28,558 nt of DNA, from contig JAEZDA010000104.1 in NCBI GenBank assembly GCA_023433345.1, positions 1 through 28,558 on the forward strand. Direction: 5' to 3'. The DNA comes from Bacteroidota bacterium. GTDB lineage: Bacteria > Bacteroidota > Bacteroidia > Chitinophagales > Chitinophagaceae. Under the pieces are notes generated by a model that was given only the letters and a program-made list of their open reading frames with translations, did no database searches and had not been told where the DNA came from. The position numbers and the translations under genes were made by a program. Shown here piece after piece: positions 8,570 through 17,696 of the stretch; position 1 is the first letter of the stretch, and each line of letters starts with the position of its first letter.

Positions 8570-8646
8570 GGGGTAGCCAATGGGGCTCGAACCCACGACC
8601 CTCAGAATCACAATCTGATACTCTAACCAGCTGAGCTATGGCTACC
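8569..8646 (-). tRNA. tRNA-His (anticodon GTG)
   Basis: The minus strand folds into a complete cloverleaf of 78 bases. The acceptor stem pairs GGTAGCCA with TGGCTACC, including the extra G-1 opposite C73 that marks tRNA-His. The D arm contains AGCTGGTTAGA, the anticodon loop is TTGTGAT (anticodon GTG) on a TCAGA/TCTGA stem, and the T loop is TTCGAGC. CCA is encoded (8571-8569). It has its own promoter and terminator. Confidence 0.97.
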
Positions 8647-8659
8647 GTTTGGCGGGAAG

Positions 8660-8691
8660 CAAAAATAGAGAAAAAAGAAAGGGTGTACAAA
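8660..8691 (-). promoter_or_regulatory. promoter of tRNA-His
   Basis: On the minus strand TATTTTTG (8667-8660) matches TAnnTTTG exactly, and TTTG (8691-8688) lies 20 bases upstream as the -33 element. This is the only box pair in the window that fits the Bacteroidota consensus at both elements. The -7 box ends 13 bases before the mature tRNA 5' end. Confidence 0.8.
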
Positions 8692-8801
8692 AACAATCTT
8701 AAAAATTTTTAACAAAACTCATTCGCGTTCCGGCCTTCATTCCTATCAAAAGACATTTACTTCGCACATTAATTATCAAATTGCGTTTTTATTCAGTCTT
8801 T

Positions 8802-11441
8802 ATGAGAATATTTTCACTCACCTTACTCCTTTCCATATTCATAAAAATTTCCTTTGCTCAATTTCCCGGTGGCGGCCGCCCGGGTGGCCAACAAATGAAT
8901 GTGGGACAGTTTTACGGGAAGCTTCTTGATGAACAGACGGGAAAGCCATTGGAAGGTGCAACTGTACAACTTATTCAAAATAAGATGGACACCGTTACAA
9001 AGAAGAAACGAGATTTCACACTTGCTTTTATGCTAACGGACAGGAAGGGAGAATTTCTTATTGACCAACTTCCGGTAATGGGCAATTTCCGGCTCCTCAT
9101 CTCCGCTGTTGGATACAAACTCATCGAACAAAAAATAGCCTTTGACCTTAACATGGGTGCGGGTCGCCAGGGAGATATGAGTGGAATGATGAATTCAGTA
9201 GTGAAAGATCTTGGAAACATAAAAATGCAGCAGGATTCCAGAGAACTTCAGAATGTGACGGTGACCGCATCTAAACCTCTTCTGGAAATGAATATCGACC
9301 GGAAAGTTTATAATGTTGAAAAAGACATCTCGGTTGCCGGCGGAACCGCTGTGGATGTAATGAAAAATGTTCCTTCGGTGAACGTAGATATAGATGGAAA
9401 TGTAACGCTGAGAAATTCTTCGCCACAGATATTTGTAGACGGAAGACCCACCACCCTTTCCCTCGAACAAATTCCTGCCGACCAAATATCAACCGTAGAA
9501 ATTATCACCAATCCTTCCGCTAAATATGATGCCAGTGGTGGCGGTTCGGGCATTTTGAACATTGTGATGAAGAAGAATCGCAGAACGGGATACAATGGAA
9601 ACGTTCGTGCAAGTATCGACTCACGCGGGCGGCCGGGAGGCGGAGGAGATATCAACCTGCGCCAGGGAAAGGTAAACTTCTTCGCAGCAGCGCAGGTACA
9701 CATGCCCAAATCGATCGGTGAATCAAATGCAACCCGGTCAGATTTTTTTGGAGACTCTGTAGTGAATCTGAGTCAAATATCAGAGCCGGGCTTCCGCGGT
9801 GGTTTTGGCTTCGGCAGGCTGGGCCTGGATTATTTCATAGACAACCGAAACACCTTAACCATCAGCGGGCATTTCGTAAAAAGGAAGTTCTCGAACTATG
9901 ATGATATTAATATCGACCGGAATTGGTTTGACAATGGTATTTTGGTGGATAAGGAAACTGGCAACCGGATTACCGATAATGTGAGCCGCGGAAAAAATTA
10001 CGGCTCCTCGGTAAGTTTCAAACACAACTTTGCAAGGGCCGGCAAAGAGTGGACTGCCGATGCGAGTTTTCATGTGATGGACAATAAAAACGAAGGGAAT
10101 TTCAGCACACGTTATTTCGATGTAAACAATAATCCCAAGGGCCTGAACACGATCGAACGGAGCCTAACGGATGGGGATACACGCTTTTTCACGGTACAGA
10201 CGGATTATACTGATCCCCTTACAAAAACCTCTAAAATCGAGGCCGGTTTAAGATTTTCCCAAAGAGAATTCAGCAGTCTTAACAACAACTATTTCCGCAC
10301 GCCAGGCACTGAATTTATTTTGATCCCGGCGCTTTATATCAATTATAAATACACTGACAAGGTTTACGCAGCTTACGCAACCTATTCACAACAGATAAAA
10401 AAATTCTCCTTTCAAACAGGTTTGCGTATTGAAAGCTCAGAATATGATGGCGATTTTATTTCGAAGAGTCAAAAGTTCGGAAACGAGTATCCGTTCAGCC
10501 TTTTCCCGAGTGTGTTCCTCACCTACAAGTTGACGGACAAACAGGATTTCCAGGTTAATTACACCCGGAAAGTAAACCGGCCAAATTTTTTCCAGTTGAT
10601 CCCTTTTGTTGATTATTCGGACTCATTAAATTTAAGCGTCGGCAACCCGGATCTTGTTCCCGAGTTTACAAATCTTGTAGAGATCGGTTATTCAAATCAA
10701 TTTAAGCCCGGTCATTCAGTCTTATTAAGTCTTTACGGGAAGAATACAAATGACCTCATCACCCGCTACCAATACCGTGCGCCTCATCCCGACATAGCCC
10801 GAACCGATAGTGTACTGCTCGGTACTTTTGCGAATGCTAACCGCAGCTATACCTTCGGCCTTGAAATTACAGGGAAGAATAAAATAATGAAATGGTGGGA
10901 TCTTACCACCAATATCAATCTATACCAGGTTCAGATCGATGCGGGAAATATCCCCGGCACAGAAGACAGCCGCCAATTCAGTTGGTTTGGAAAGCTTAAT
11001 AACAGTTTCACCCTACCTAAAAATTTCTCCATTCAATTCACTGCAGATTACCAGGCGAAGACACTTCTACCTGCACAGGGCGGGGGCGCGCGTGGTGGCG
11101 GCGGTGGTGGCGGAATGTGGGGACACTTTGGTATGAATCAATCCACAGCACAGGGATACATCAAACCAGTATATGGTTTTGATATTTCGCTGAGAAAAAA
11201 CTTTTTGAAAAATAATGCGGCCTCGCTAACGCTGCAGTTCAGCGATATTTTTCGCACAAGATTATATGGTTCCTTCGCAGAGTCAGCGTTTTTCGTGCAG
11301 GACAATGAACGTCGCCGTGATCCGCAGGTACTCCGGCTAAATTTTAATTACCGGTTTGGCAAGCTCGATGTGGGTTTATTCAAACGTAAGAATATTCGCG
11401 GCGAGATGGAAACGATGCAGTCTTTAGGAACGGGTGGATAA
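8802..11441 (+). CDS. TonB-receptor-like outer-membrane beta-barrel protein
   Basis: An 879-residue outer-membrane protein. Residues 1-19 form a signal peptide ending SFA before QFPGG. A carboxypeptidase-regulatory-like beta-sandwich follows at about 36-140 (GKLLDEQTGKPLEGATVQL). The plug-like domain spans about 150-255 (NVTVTASKPLLEM, FVDGRPTTL, SAKYDASGGGSGILNIVMKK), and the rest is barrel. This layout fits the outer-membrane beta-barrel family close to TonB receptors (Pfam OMP_b-brl_2 type) common in Bacteroidota; the ligand is unknown. Glycine-rich runs follow the signal peptide and lie inside the barrel (about 761-773), where they may form a surface loop. ATG 8802 is preferred over TTG 8781 because it starts a normal signal peptide. 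No SusD-like gene follows. Confidence 0.87.
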   Translation: MRIFSLTLLLSIFIKISFAQFPGGGRPGGQQMNVGQFYGKLLDEQTGKPLEGATVQLIQNKMDTVTKKKRDFTLAFMLTDRKGEFLIDQLPVMGNFRLLISAVGYKLIEQKIAFDLNMGAGRQGDMSGMMNSVVKDLGNIKMQQDSRELQNVTVTASKPLLEMNIDRKVYNVEKDISVAGGTAVDVMKNVPSVNVDIDGNVTLRNSSPQIFVDGRPTTLSLEQIPADQISTVEIITNPSAKYDASGGGSGILNIVMKKNRRTGYNGNVRASIDSRGRPGGGGDINLRQGKVNFFAAAQVHMPKSIGESNATRSDFFGDSVVNLSQISEPGFRGGFGFGRLGLDYFIDNRNTLTISGHFVKRKFSNYDDINIDRNWFDNGILVDKETGNRITDNVSRGKNYGSSVSFKHNFARAGKEWTADASFHVMDNKNEGNFSTRYFDVNNNPKGLNTIERSLTDGDTRFFTVQTDYTDPLTKTSKIEAGLRFSQREFSSLNNNYFRTPGTEFILIPALYINYKYTDKVYAAYATYSQQIKKFSFQTGLRIESSEYDGDFISKSQKFGNEYPFSLFPSVFLTYKLTDKQDFQVNYTRKVNRPNFFQLIPFVDYSDSLNLSVGNPDLVPEFTNLVEIGYSNQFKPGHSVLLSLYGKNTNDLITRYQYRAPHPDIARTDSVLLGTFANANRSYTFGLEITGKNKIMKWWDLTTNINLYQVQIDAGNIPGTEDSRQFSWFGKLNNSFTLPKNFSIQFTADYQAKTLLPAQGGGARGGGGGGGMWGHFGMNQSTAQGYIKPVYGFDISLRKNFLKNNAASLTLQFSDIFRTRLYGSFAESAFFVQDNERRRDPQVLRLNFNYRFGKLDVGLFKRKNIRGEMETMQSLGTGG

Positions 11442-11610
11442 TGGAAGTTTGTGCAGCAGGCGCAATACGGCCTAAGGTATTTGGAAGTAGATGCAATACA
11501 TTGCGTATGTACGGTAGTCTATGACCAGTATACGCACTTAAAAGCGACTGTACAATGTTAGGGCTTGAAACATGCAGCCGATAGCATCCTGCAATTGAAA
11601 TCTCCAAAGC

Positions 11611-11672
11611 TCATATCTCACATCCCACATCTCTAATCGTACATCTCAAATCGTACATCGTAAACCGTAAAT
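11611..11672. repeat. degenerate 14-bp-period intergenic repeat
   Basis: The 11-mer AATCGTACATC occurs at 11635-11645 and 11649-11659, a 14-bp period, within a longer run of related CATCTCA / CGTAAA units. It lies just upstream of the YfhO-like gene in the 282-base gap after the outer-membrane protein gene. Apart from a weak 7-bp inverted repeat (11502-11508 with 11530-11536) nothing else is recognisable in that gap. Confidence 0.6.
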
Positions 11673-11723
11673 CCCCCTGCGTCTGCCTTTTTTCGCTATT
11701 TTGTGCCACCATTTTACCAAAGC

Positions 11724-14369
11724 ATGAGAAATTATAAGCATCTCCTGCCGCATGTTATTGCGGTGGCCATTTTCCTCCTTGTAGCAGTTATATTTTGTAA
11801 GCCCGCACTTGAGTCTGGGGTCATCTTGAAACAAGGCGATGTTACGGGTTGGCAGGGAATGAGCAACCAGAGCTACGAATACAAGAAGATACATGGCCAT
11901 GTGCCTCTTTGGGTAACGAGCATGTTCAGCGGGATGCCTGCATACCAAATAGCCATTGAAGGAAGTTTTCATCCTTTGCATTATATCGACAAGGCGATGC
12001 AATTATGGTTGCCTAAGCCGCTTAATTTTTTCTTTCTTGCCTGCATCTGTTTTTATTTTTTAGGGATCGTACTCAGGCTTCGGCCCGCGGCCGCGATCGC
12101 CGGGGCTATAGGTTTTGCTTATTGCAGCTTCTCTCCCATCATTATCACGGCGGGCCATGAAACCCAGATGTATGCGCTTGCCTATTGCCCTGCAGTTCTC
12201 GGAGCTGTGATTTTGCTACTTGAGAAAAGATATTTGTCTGGCTTTATTCTTACCACGCTCTTTACCGCGCTGCAAATTAATATGGGACACCAGCAGGTGA
12301 GCTATTACCTTTTTCTTGTGCTCGCTGCAATGATCATTGCCTATGCGATCAGATTTATAAAGAACGGAGAGACACCGCACCTCGTAAAAAGTTTGGGAAT
12401 GCTTGCGGTGGCAGCGTTCCTGGGCGTGGCTGTCAGCGCTATCACGCTTATGACGGTTTATGATTTTTCAAAAGAATCCAAGCGCGGCGGGCAGTTAGTG
12501 ATGAATGAAAGCAATTCAGCAGATAAGGTGAAGGATGGCAAGACTGTGGGCCTCACAAAAGATTACGCTTTTATGTGGAGTTATGGCAAGGCTGAGTCGC
12601 TAAGCCTGATGTTTCCCGGGGTGAAAGGCTATGGAACACATGTGGCAGAGAGAGATGGCGAGCAATACATCTTTCCGAAACTTGATGAAAATTCAAATAC
12701 AGCAAAATTCCTTTCTCAAAAACTTAATGTGCCTGATGAACAGGCGGCGAGCTTTGCCATGCAGCAAAGTACAGCGATCTATTGGGGCGATCAACCCTTT
12801 ACTAACGGTCCCGTATACCTGGGAGCGATTATTTGCTTCCTTTTTTTATTCGGCATGTTTTATTTGGATGGAAAGCACAAGTGGTGGATCCTAACGATCT
12901 GCGTGATCTCCATTTTATTGGCCTGGGGCGACAATTTCAAGGCCTTTAACTATTTCATGTTTGATCATTTCCCTCTTTACAATAAGTTTCGGGTTCCAAC
13001 AATGACGCTTATCATTCCGCAGTTACTGTTTCCTGTGATCGCCGCGATGGCCTTAAGTAAGCTTGGTGATGAAAATTCTGACCTTACGTGGAAGTCTTTC
13101 AGGCATTCGATTATTGCAACGGCCGCGGTGTTTGCATGTGCATTGCTTTTCTATACCTCTGCAGATTTTTCAAAGGAAAATCGTAACCGAACAAATCAAT
13201 TCAATTCCATTGTACAGGCTGGCGGTGAAGATGCGCAAAGAAAACTTGGGGAATTAAATGCAACAGAGAGGCCTCTCATAGATAATCAGCTGTATGAAGG
13301 CATGTACATGAATCTCCAGGGTCAACCTGATGGACAAAGAACTGCACGGGAATTTGTGAGTGCATTGCGTAAGGACCGGGCGTCGAAAATGCTCGGCGAT
13401 ATCGGAAGATCATTTTTGTTTGTACTGGCGGCGGCAGGTGCGATAGCTTTCTTCATCAAAAAGAAATACAATGCAACGTTAATGATGGCGGGAATTGCAT
13501 TATTAATTTCGATCGATCTTCTTGGTTTCGGTTCAAACTATCTCAACCGGGAAAGTTTTGAATCGGAAGATAATTATGTAGACTCAGAGTTTCCGCTTTC
13601 GAAAGCTGACGTTGATATATTGAAAGATAAAGACCCCAATTACCGCGTATTCAATACAACCCGGGGCTTAGATGAATCGAGAACCTCATACTATCATAAA
13701 TCCATTGGCGGATATCATCCGGCAAAAATTGGAATCTACGACGATCTCATCGCCCACCAGTTGAGTGGCCAGCCGAACATTAACGTGGTTAACATGCTTA
13801 ATGCTCGTTATATTATTCAGCAACAGGGAAATGATCTTGTGGCCGTTAGAAATCCCGGGGCATTGGGGAATGCATGGTTTGTGAAAGGAGTTCGCTTTGT
13901 GAATGGTCCGGTTGAAGAAATGAAAGCACTCAATTCGCTGAATACTGCTGATTCTGCAGTGGCAGATGCATCATACCAGCGAATGGTCAGCGGGGTTACA
14001 GCGCCTGACAGTGCAGCATCTATTACCATGACTGCTTTCGATAATGATGCCATCACTTACAAGACGCAATCCCGGGGGAACCATGTGGCTGTTTTCAGCG
14101 AGATCTATTACAAAGACTGGAAAGCCTATATCGACGGGAAGCCTGCAGATTACTTCAAGGCGAACTATGTATTGAGGGCAATGGTAGTGCCGGCAGGCGC
14201 TCATACGATAGAATTCAAGTTTGAACCTGCCGTATATCATATGGGCAATCGTATAAGCCAGGTAAGCGGATGGATCGTATTCCTTATGACCATCGGCTGG
14301 CTGATCTGGGAAATCATAAAAACGATCAGATCCCGCAAAATTGACTCACGAGGAAACAAGGTTGCATAG
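11724..14369 (+). CDS. YfhO-family multi-pass membrane protein
   Basis: An 881-residue inner-membrane protein of the YfhO family, which has a GT-C-like glycosyltransferase architecture. The first membrane segment is at about residues 8-26, followed by many hydrophobic segments, a long hydrophilic C-terminal domain (about 600-840) and a last membrane segment near 850-870. YfhO of Bacillus acts in glycosylation of lipoteichoic acid; Bacteroidota members are common but poorly characterised. It heads a plus-strand run with a glycosyltransferase and a sugar-nucleotide reductase, which supports a role in glycan assembly. ATG 11724 is preferred over the upstream in-frame GTG 11703. The stop codon is directly followed by the next gene's start. 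Confidence 0.8.
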   Translation: MRNYKHLLPHVIAVAIFLLVAVIFCKPALESGVILKQGDVTGWQGMSNQSYEYKKIHGHVPLWVTSMFSGMPAYQIAIEGSFHPLHYIDKAMQLWLPKPLNFFFLACICFYFLGIVLRLRPAAAIAGAIGFAYCSFSPIIITAGHETQMYALAYCPAVLGAVILLLEKRYLSGFILTTLFTALQINMGHQQVSYYLFLVLAAMIIAYAIRFIKNGETPHLVKSLGMLAVAAFLGVAVSAITLMTVYDFSKESKRGGQLVMNESNSADKVKDGKTVGLTKDYAFMWSYGKAESLSLMFPGVKGYGTHVAERDGEQYIFPKLDENSNTAKFLSQKLNVPDEQAASFAMQQSTAIYWGDQPFTNGPVYLGAIICFLFLFGMFYLDGKHKWWILTICVISILLAWGDNFKAFNYFMFDHFPLYNKFRVPTMTLIIPQLLFPVIAAMALSKLGDENSDLTWKSFRHSIIATAAVFACALLFYTSADFSKENRNRTNQFNSIVQAGGEDAQRKLGELNATERPLIDNQLYEGMYMNLQGQPDGQRTAREFVSALRKDRASKMLGDIGRSFLFVLAAAGAIAFFIKKKYNATLMMAGIALLISIDLLGFGSNYLNRESFESEDNYVDSEFPLSKADVDILKDKDPNYRVFNTTRGLDESRTSYYHKSIGGYHPAKIGIYDDLIAHQLSGQPNINVVNMLNARYIIQQQGNDLVAVRNPGALGNAWFVKGVRFVNGPVEEMKALNSLNTADSAVADASYQRMVSGVTAPDSAASITMTAFDNDAITYKTQSRGNHVAVFSEIYYKDWKAYIDGKPADYFKANYVLRAMVVPAGAHTIEFKFEPAVYHMGNRISQVSGWIVFLMTIGWLIWEIIKTIRSRKIDSRGNKVA

Positions 14370-15500
14370 TTGGAAGGAAGGAAGCATATCACTGTCCTGA
14401 TACCCTACTCCGTTTTTCCGGCGAAGATGGGTGGCCAGAAAGGGATCGCGCTTTTCTACCAGTATTTTGGAAGGCTCACGAGTTTGAATCTTATCACGCC
14501 TTCACCTTCGGACATGCCTAACGGTTATCCGGCTACGATTTTCCCGATCCTGGGCAAGGGGGTTCGCCGCTACCTGAACCCTTTCCACTTCGCTAACATA
14601 AAACGCGTATTAAAAAAGACATCCTCCAACACAGTTATCATTGAACATCCATATCTCGGGTGGCTCGGTTTTTTTCTGAAAAAATTCACAGACGTGAAGC
14701 TGGTAGTTCATTCTCACAATATTGAATCCATTCGCTTCAAGAGCACCGGGCGTTGGTGGTGGGGACTTCTCTGGCATTACGAGCGTTTTACTCACCGACT
14801 GGCAGATTTCAGTTTTTTCGTAACGAAAGAAGATATGGATTTTGCAATCCGGCACTTTAAACTTTCCCCAGGCAAATGTGCAGTTATCACTTACGGATTC
14901 GAACGAAATAACGCGCCTTCGCAGAATGAAAGAAGTAAAGCCACTGCCATAATCCGGCAGCGCCATAACATTCCGGACAGTGTACCCATTTATTTTTTCA
15001 ACGGCACATTACATTATGGCCCCAACCTTGATGCCCTTGATTACGTTATTAATGAAATAAACCCTCGGTTACTTAAAAGAGATCAGGATTACCGGATAAT
15101 TATTTGCGGCAAGGGCCTGCCGGAGAGTTACAGGAATTTAAGCGCTTATTCCAACAGGAATATAGTCTTTGCAGGCTTTGTAGACGACATTGAGACCTAT
15201 TTTCTGGGATCGGATATTTTCCTGAATCCCTTAACTGATGGGGGCGGCATTAAAACGAAGCTGGTTGAGGCCCTGGGATATAATATGACTGCTGTAAGCA
15301 CTAAAAGCGGTGCAACAGGCGTTCCTATAGCGGTGACAGGTGGAAAATTAAAGATAGCTGAGGATAAAGATTGGGAGACATTCGTAAAATTGTTAATTTC
15401 ATCAAAAAACCAAAACAACATTCCAGAGGAATTTTTTAACCATTTTTATTGGGGTAATATTGCAAAGGAAGCGGAACGGGTATTAAGCAATAAGCTATGA
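14370..15500 (+). CDS. glycosyltransferase, GT4-like (GT-B fold)
   Basis: A 376-residue cytosolic glycosyltransferase. The N-terminal domain has GGQKGI (residues 21-26), where GT4 enzymes carry a Gly-rich acceptor loop, and VHSHNIES at 113-120. The C-terminal donor domain shows FNGTLHYGPNLDAL (210-223), ICGKGLPE (245-252) and GGGIKTKLVEALGYNM (291-306), whose Glu300 matches the donor-binding Glu. Donor and acceptor are unknown. The start is a TTG immediately after the previous stop (no gap); no in-frame ATG occurs before residue 20, which would lose the first beta strand. Its stop overlaps the next start by 4 bases, so the three genes are translationally coupled. Confidence 0.87.
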   Translation: MEGRKHITVLIPYSVFPAKMGGQKGIALFYQYFGRLTSLNLITPSPSDMPNGYPATIFPILGKGVRRYLNPFHFANIKRVLKKTSSNTVIIEHPYLGWLGFFLKKFTDVKLVVHSHNIESIRFKSTGRWWWGLLWHYERFTHRLADFSFFVTKEDMDFAIRHFKLSPGKCAVITYGFERNNAPSQNERSKATAIIRQRHNIPDSVPIYFFNGTLHYGPNLDALDYVINEINPRLLKRDQDYRIIICGKGLPESYRNLSAYSNRNIVFAGFVDDIETYFLGSDIFLNPLTDGGGIKTKLVEALGYNMTAVSTKSGATGVPIAVTGGKLKIAEDKDWETFVKLLISSKNQNNIPEEFFNHFYWGNIAKEAERVLSNKL

Positions 15501-16474
15501 AAATTTTAATAACAGGCATTTCGGGATTTGTAGCAAGGCATTATGTTGAATACCTTTCGAGCCTTCAGCAACCCTGCTCCGTTTTGGGCCTTTATAACCG
15601 CCATCTCCCTACTTTTTCTGAAGATGAATATCTTCATGTAAGCTGTACCTTTAAACAAGTTAACCTTACTGATAAACAAAGGGTTAAGAATGTTATTTCA
15701 AATTTTAATCCAGATTATATTCTTCACCTTGCTTCCCGAAGCAGCGTGGCTTTCAGTTGGCAAAGGCCAGGGGAACTGATCACCGAGAATACGCAGATCT
15801 TCCTGAATATTGTGGAGACGCTTCGCGAAATCGGGTCGCCTTGTAAAATGCTTTCTGTAGGATCGGCAGAAGAATACGGCCATGTTGAACCTGAAGATCT
15901 CCCTCTTAGGGAAACGCATCCTACCACACCGGTGAGTCCTTATGGGGCCGCGCGGGTACTTCAGAATAACCTCGTAGGAATTTACTCGAAAAATTTCGGG
16001 TTGAATCTTGTTCATACCCGTTCCTTCAATCATATCGGCCCCTACCAAAATGAAAATTTTGTGATAGGTTCTTTTATAAAGCAGATCTCTGAGCAGATTC
16101 GTGAAGGTAAAAAAGAGATTACGCTGGTTGTAGGCGATATTGAAGTAGTCAGGGATTTCACTGATGTGCGCGACGTGGTGAGAGCTTACCATGCTTTGCT
16201 GATGAAAGGCAGAACCGGCGAAACCTATAATGTTTGCTCAAATAAGCGATATCGCCTCCGGGAAATGATCGAACTTTTCTCACGGCTTACCGGAAGAAGA
16301 ATTAAAACAGTGATTGACCCGAATAACTTCAGGCCAACCGAGAACAAAATGATAGTAGGAAGTTATGACAAGTTGAAAAAGGAAACCGGTTGGGAACCTT
16401 CAATTCCGATTGAGGCCTGCCTGGCGGATCTTTTGAGCTATTGGGAAAAACGTGTTACCGTTTTGAACGATTGA
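15497..16474 (+). CDS. rmd: GDP-4-keto-6-deoxy-D-mannose reductase-like SDR
   Basis: A 325-residue extended short-chain dehydrogenase. The NAD(P)-binding motif is TGISGFVARH (6-15), and RDFTDVRDVVRAY and NVCSNKRYRLREM are typical of Rmd. Rmd reduces the Gmd product GDP-4-keto-6-deoxymannose to GDP-D-rhamnose; a related reductase gives the C4 epimer GDP-6-deoxytalose, which cannot be excluded. Instead of the usual YxxxK the active site reads Tyr149-Gly-Ala-Ala-Arg153. Whether Arg is normal for this subfamily is not certain. gmd lies 1.2 kb away, separated by a minus-strand glycosyltransferase. The gene overlaps the upstream glycosyltransferase by 4 bases, and its stop codon touches that of the convergent neighbour. 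Confidence 0.8.
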   Translation: MKILITGISGFVARHYVEYLSSLQQPCSVLGLYNRHLPTFSEDEYLHVSCTFKQVNLTDKQRVKNVISNFNPDYILHLASRSSVAFSWQRPGELITENTQIFLNIVETLREIGSPCKMLSVGSAEEYGHVEPEDLPLRETHPTTPVSPYGAARVLQNNLVGIYSKNFGLNLVHTRSFNHIGPYQNENFVIGSFIKQISEQIREGKKEITLVVGDIEVVRDFTDVRDVVRAYHALLMKGRTGETYNVCSNKRYRLREMIELFSRLTGRRIKTVIDPNNFRPTENKMIVGSYDKLKKETGWEPSIPIEACLADLLSYWEKRVTVLND

Positions 16475-17602
16475 TCACTTTTCAACTGCCGTTAAAATAC
16501 AACGGTGAAGCATATCCGCTGTCTTCTGCCAGGTAAACCGGGTTCTCTGTAATCTGCCCTTCGCAATAAGTTCTTTCCGTAAAACTTCATTTGAAGCCAT
16601 TTTCTCCATTGCCCCGGCAATCTCTTCCACATTAAAGGGATCAACCTGTAACGCTGCATCGCCTGCTACTTCGGGCATAGAAGTGGTATTGCTGCAAATA
16701 ACCGGCACTTCGGCCTGGAAAGCTTCAACAATAGGCAGGCCGAAGCCTTCAAAGGTGGGAACGAATGACAGCGCATGGGCTGAGCCAAGCACAAGCTTCA
16801 ATTCTTCGTCAGAAAGTCTTCCTGTAAAGATCACATCATCTTTAAACCGGCTTTTTTCCAGAACAGTTTTAATGCTGTTGTCATCCCAGAGAATATGGCC
16901 TCCTAGCACTAATTTCAACTTCGAATTGCTTCCCTGCCTGAAGAGACTGAATGCCTCAATAAGGCGCACTATATTCTTCCGCGGATGCATGGAACCAATA
17001 AAGAAAAAATAATCTTCGTTTAGGCTGTACCGTTGTTTAGTTGCAATTTTTTCAACCTCACTGAGCGGAGAAAATTTTTCCTTTACTCCGCAAGACACAT
17101 TGTCGATTCTCTGAGGATCGATGGCATACCACTTTACTATGTCAGCCTTGCTATATTCCGAAATCGTCGCGATTCTCCGCGCTTTCTGTGCAAACCTTTT
17201 GAAGAAGGTGCGAAAATAAACACGGTTCTTCCATTTCAGATCCTTGGGATAATGCTCAAAATTGAGATCATAGATCACAGGCAATTGCGCGCATCGCGAC
17301 CCAAGGCTTAAGAAACCGTCCATTGAAAGAAACAAGTCGGGCGAATGTTTCTTTAAAAATCTGTTTACTACCGTTTCCATATACACGAAATACAAAAGCG
17401 GATGGCGGTACGGAGGAAACACTTGATACAGCTTTACATTTGGAAAATTGAAGTAATCTTCCGAAAAATTCTTATCGACCATCATAAGAAAAGTGATCTC
17501 AGGATGAGAAGGGATAAGTCTCGCAAATGTTTCAACGGTAAAATTTCCGATGCCATCCAGTTGCTTGTTTCGCAAAACCCAGCAGTTCACTGCTATCACC
17601 AT
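16475..17602 (-). CDS. glycosyltransferase family 4
   Basis: A 375-residue GT-B glycosyltransferase. LDGIGNFTVETFARL (15-29) is the N-terminal acceptor-side loop. FFIGSMHPRKNIVRLIEAF (200-218) and the EX7E pair Glu285 and Glu293 in FEGFGLPIVEAF are textbook GT4 donor-site elements; SNTTSMPEVAGDAAL follows. It resembles retaining mannosyl- or rhamnosyltransferases. The link with GDP-rhamnose is suggested only by its position between rmd and gmd. It stands alone on the minus strand, divergent from gmd (94 bases apart) and convergent with rmd with no spacer. No -7 box was recognised upstream. Confidence 0.9.
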   Translation of the reverse strand: MVIAVNCWVLRNKQLDGIGNFTVETFARLIPSHPEITFLMMVDKNFSEDYFNFPNVKLYQVFPPYRHPLLYFVYMETVVNRFLKKHSPDLFLSMDGFLSLGSRCAQLPVIYDLNFEHYPKDLKWKNRVYFRTFFKRFAQKARRIATISEYSKADIVKWYAIDPQRIDNVSCGVKEKFSPLSEVEKIATKQRYSLNEDYFFFIGSMHPRKNIVRLIEAFSLFRQGSNSKLKLVLGGHILWDDNSIKTVLEKSRFKDDVIFTGRLSDEELKLVLGSAHALSFVPTFEGFGLPIVEAFQAEVPVICSNTTSMPEVAGDAALQVDPFNVEEIAGAMEKMASNEVLRKELIAKGRLQRTRFTWQKTADMLHRCILTAVEK

Positions 17603-17662
17603 GTTCTTTCTTTAACGGACTGCGCTGTATTTCCGATTTTAAAAGTCCAACGCATATTTATG

Positions 17663-17670
17663 TAGATTTG
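17663..17670 (+). promoter_or_regulatory. putative -7 box of gmd
   Basis: TAGATTTG matches TAnnTTTG and continues as CGAA. It ends 26 bases before the gmd ATG. No clear -33 TTG is seen at the expected distance. Confidence 0.45.
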
Positions 17671-17696
17671 CGAAATTAATAAAACCGACCGAAGGG

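Noticed and set aside
11502..11536. Inverted repeat TGCGTAT / ATACGCA after the outer-membrane protein gene
   Set aside because: The loop is 21 bases and no T-run follows, so a terminator is not supported.
15698..16192. 164-codon open frame on the minus strand
   Set aside because: It lies wholly inside the reductase gene, whose protein shows clear SDR motifs; the antisense reading resembles nothing.
16491..16507. CCGTT / AACGG inverted repeat at the rmd/GT4 junction
   Set aside because: The stem is only 5 bp and neither strand has a T tail, so it is not called a terminator.
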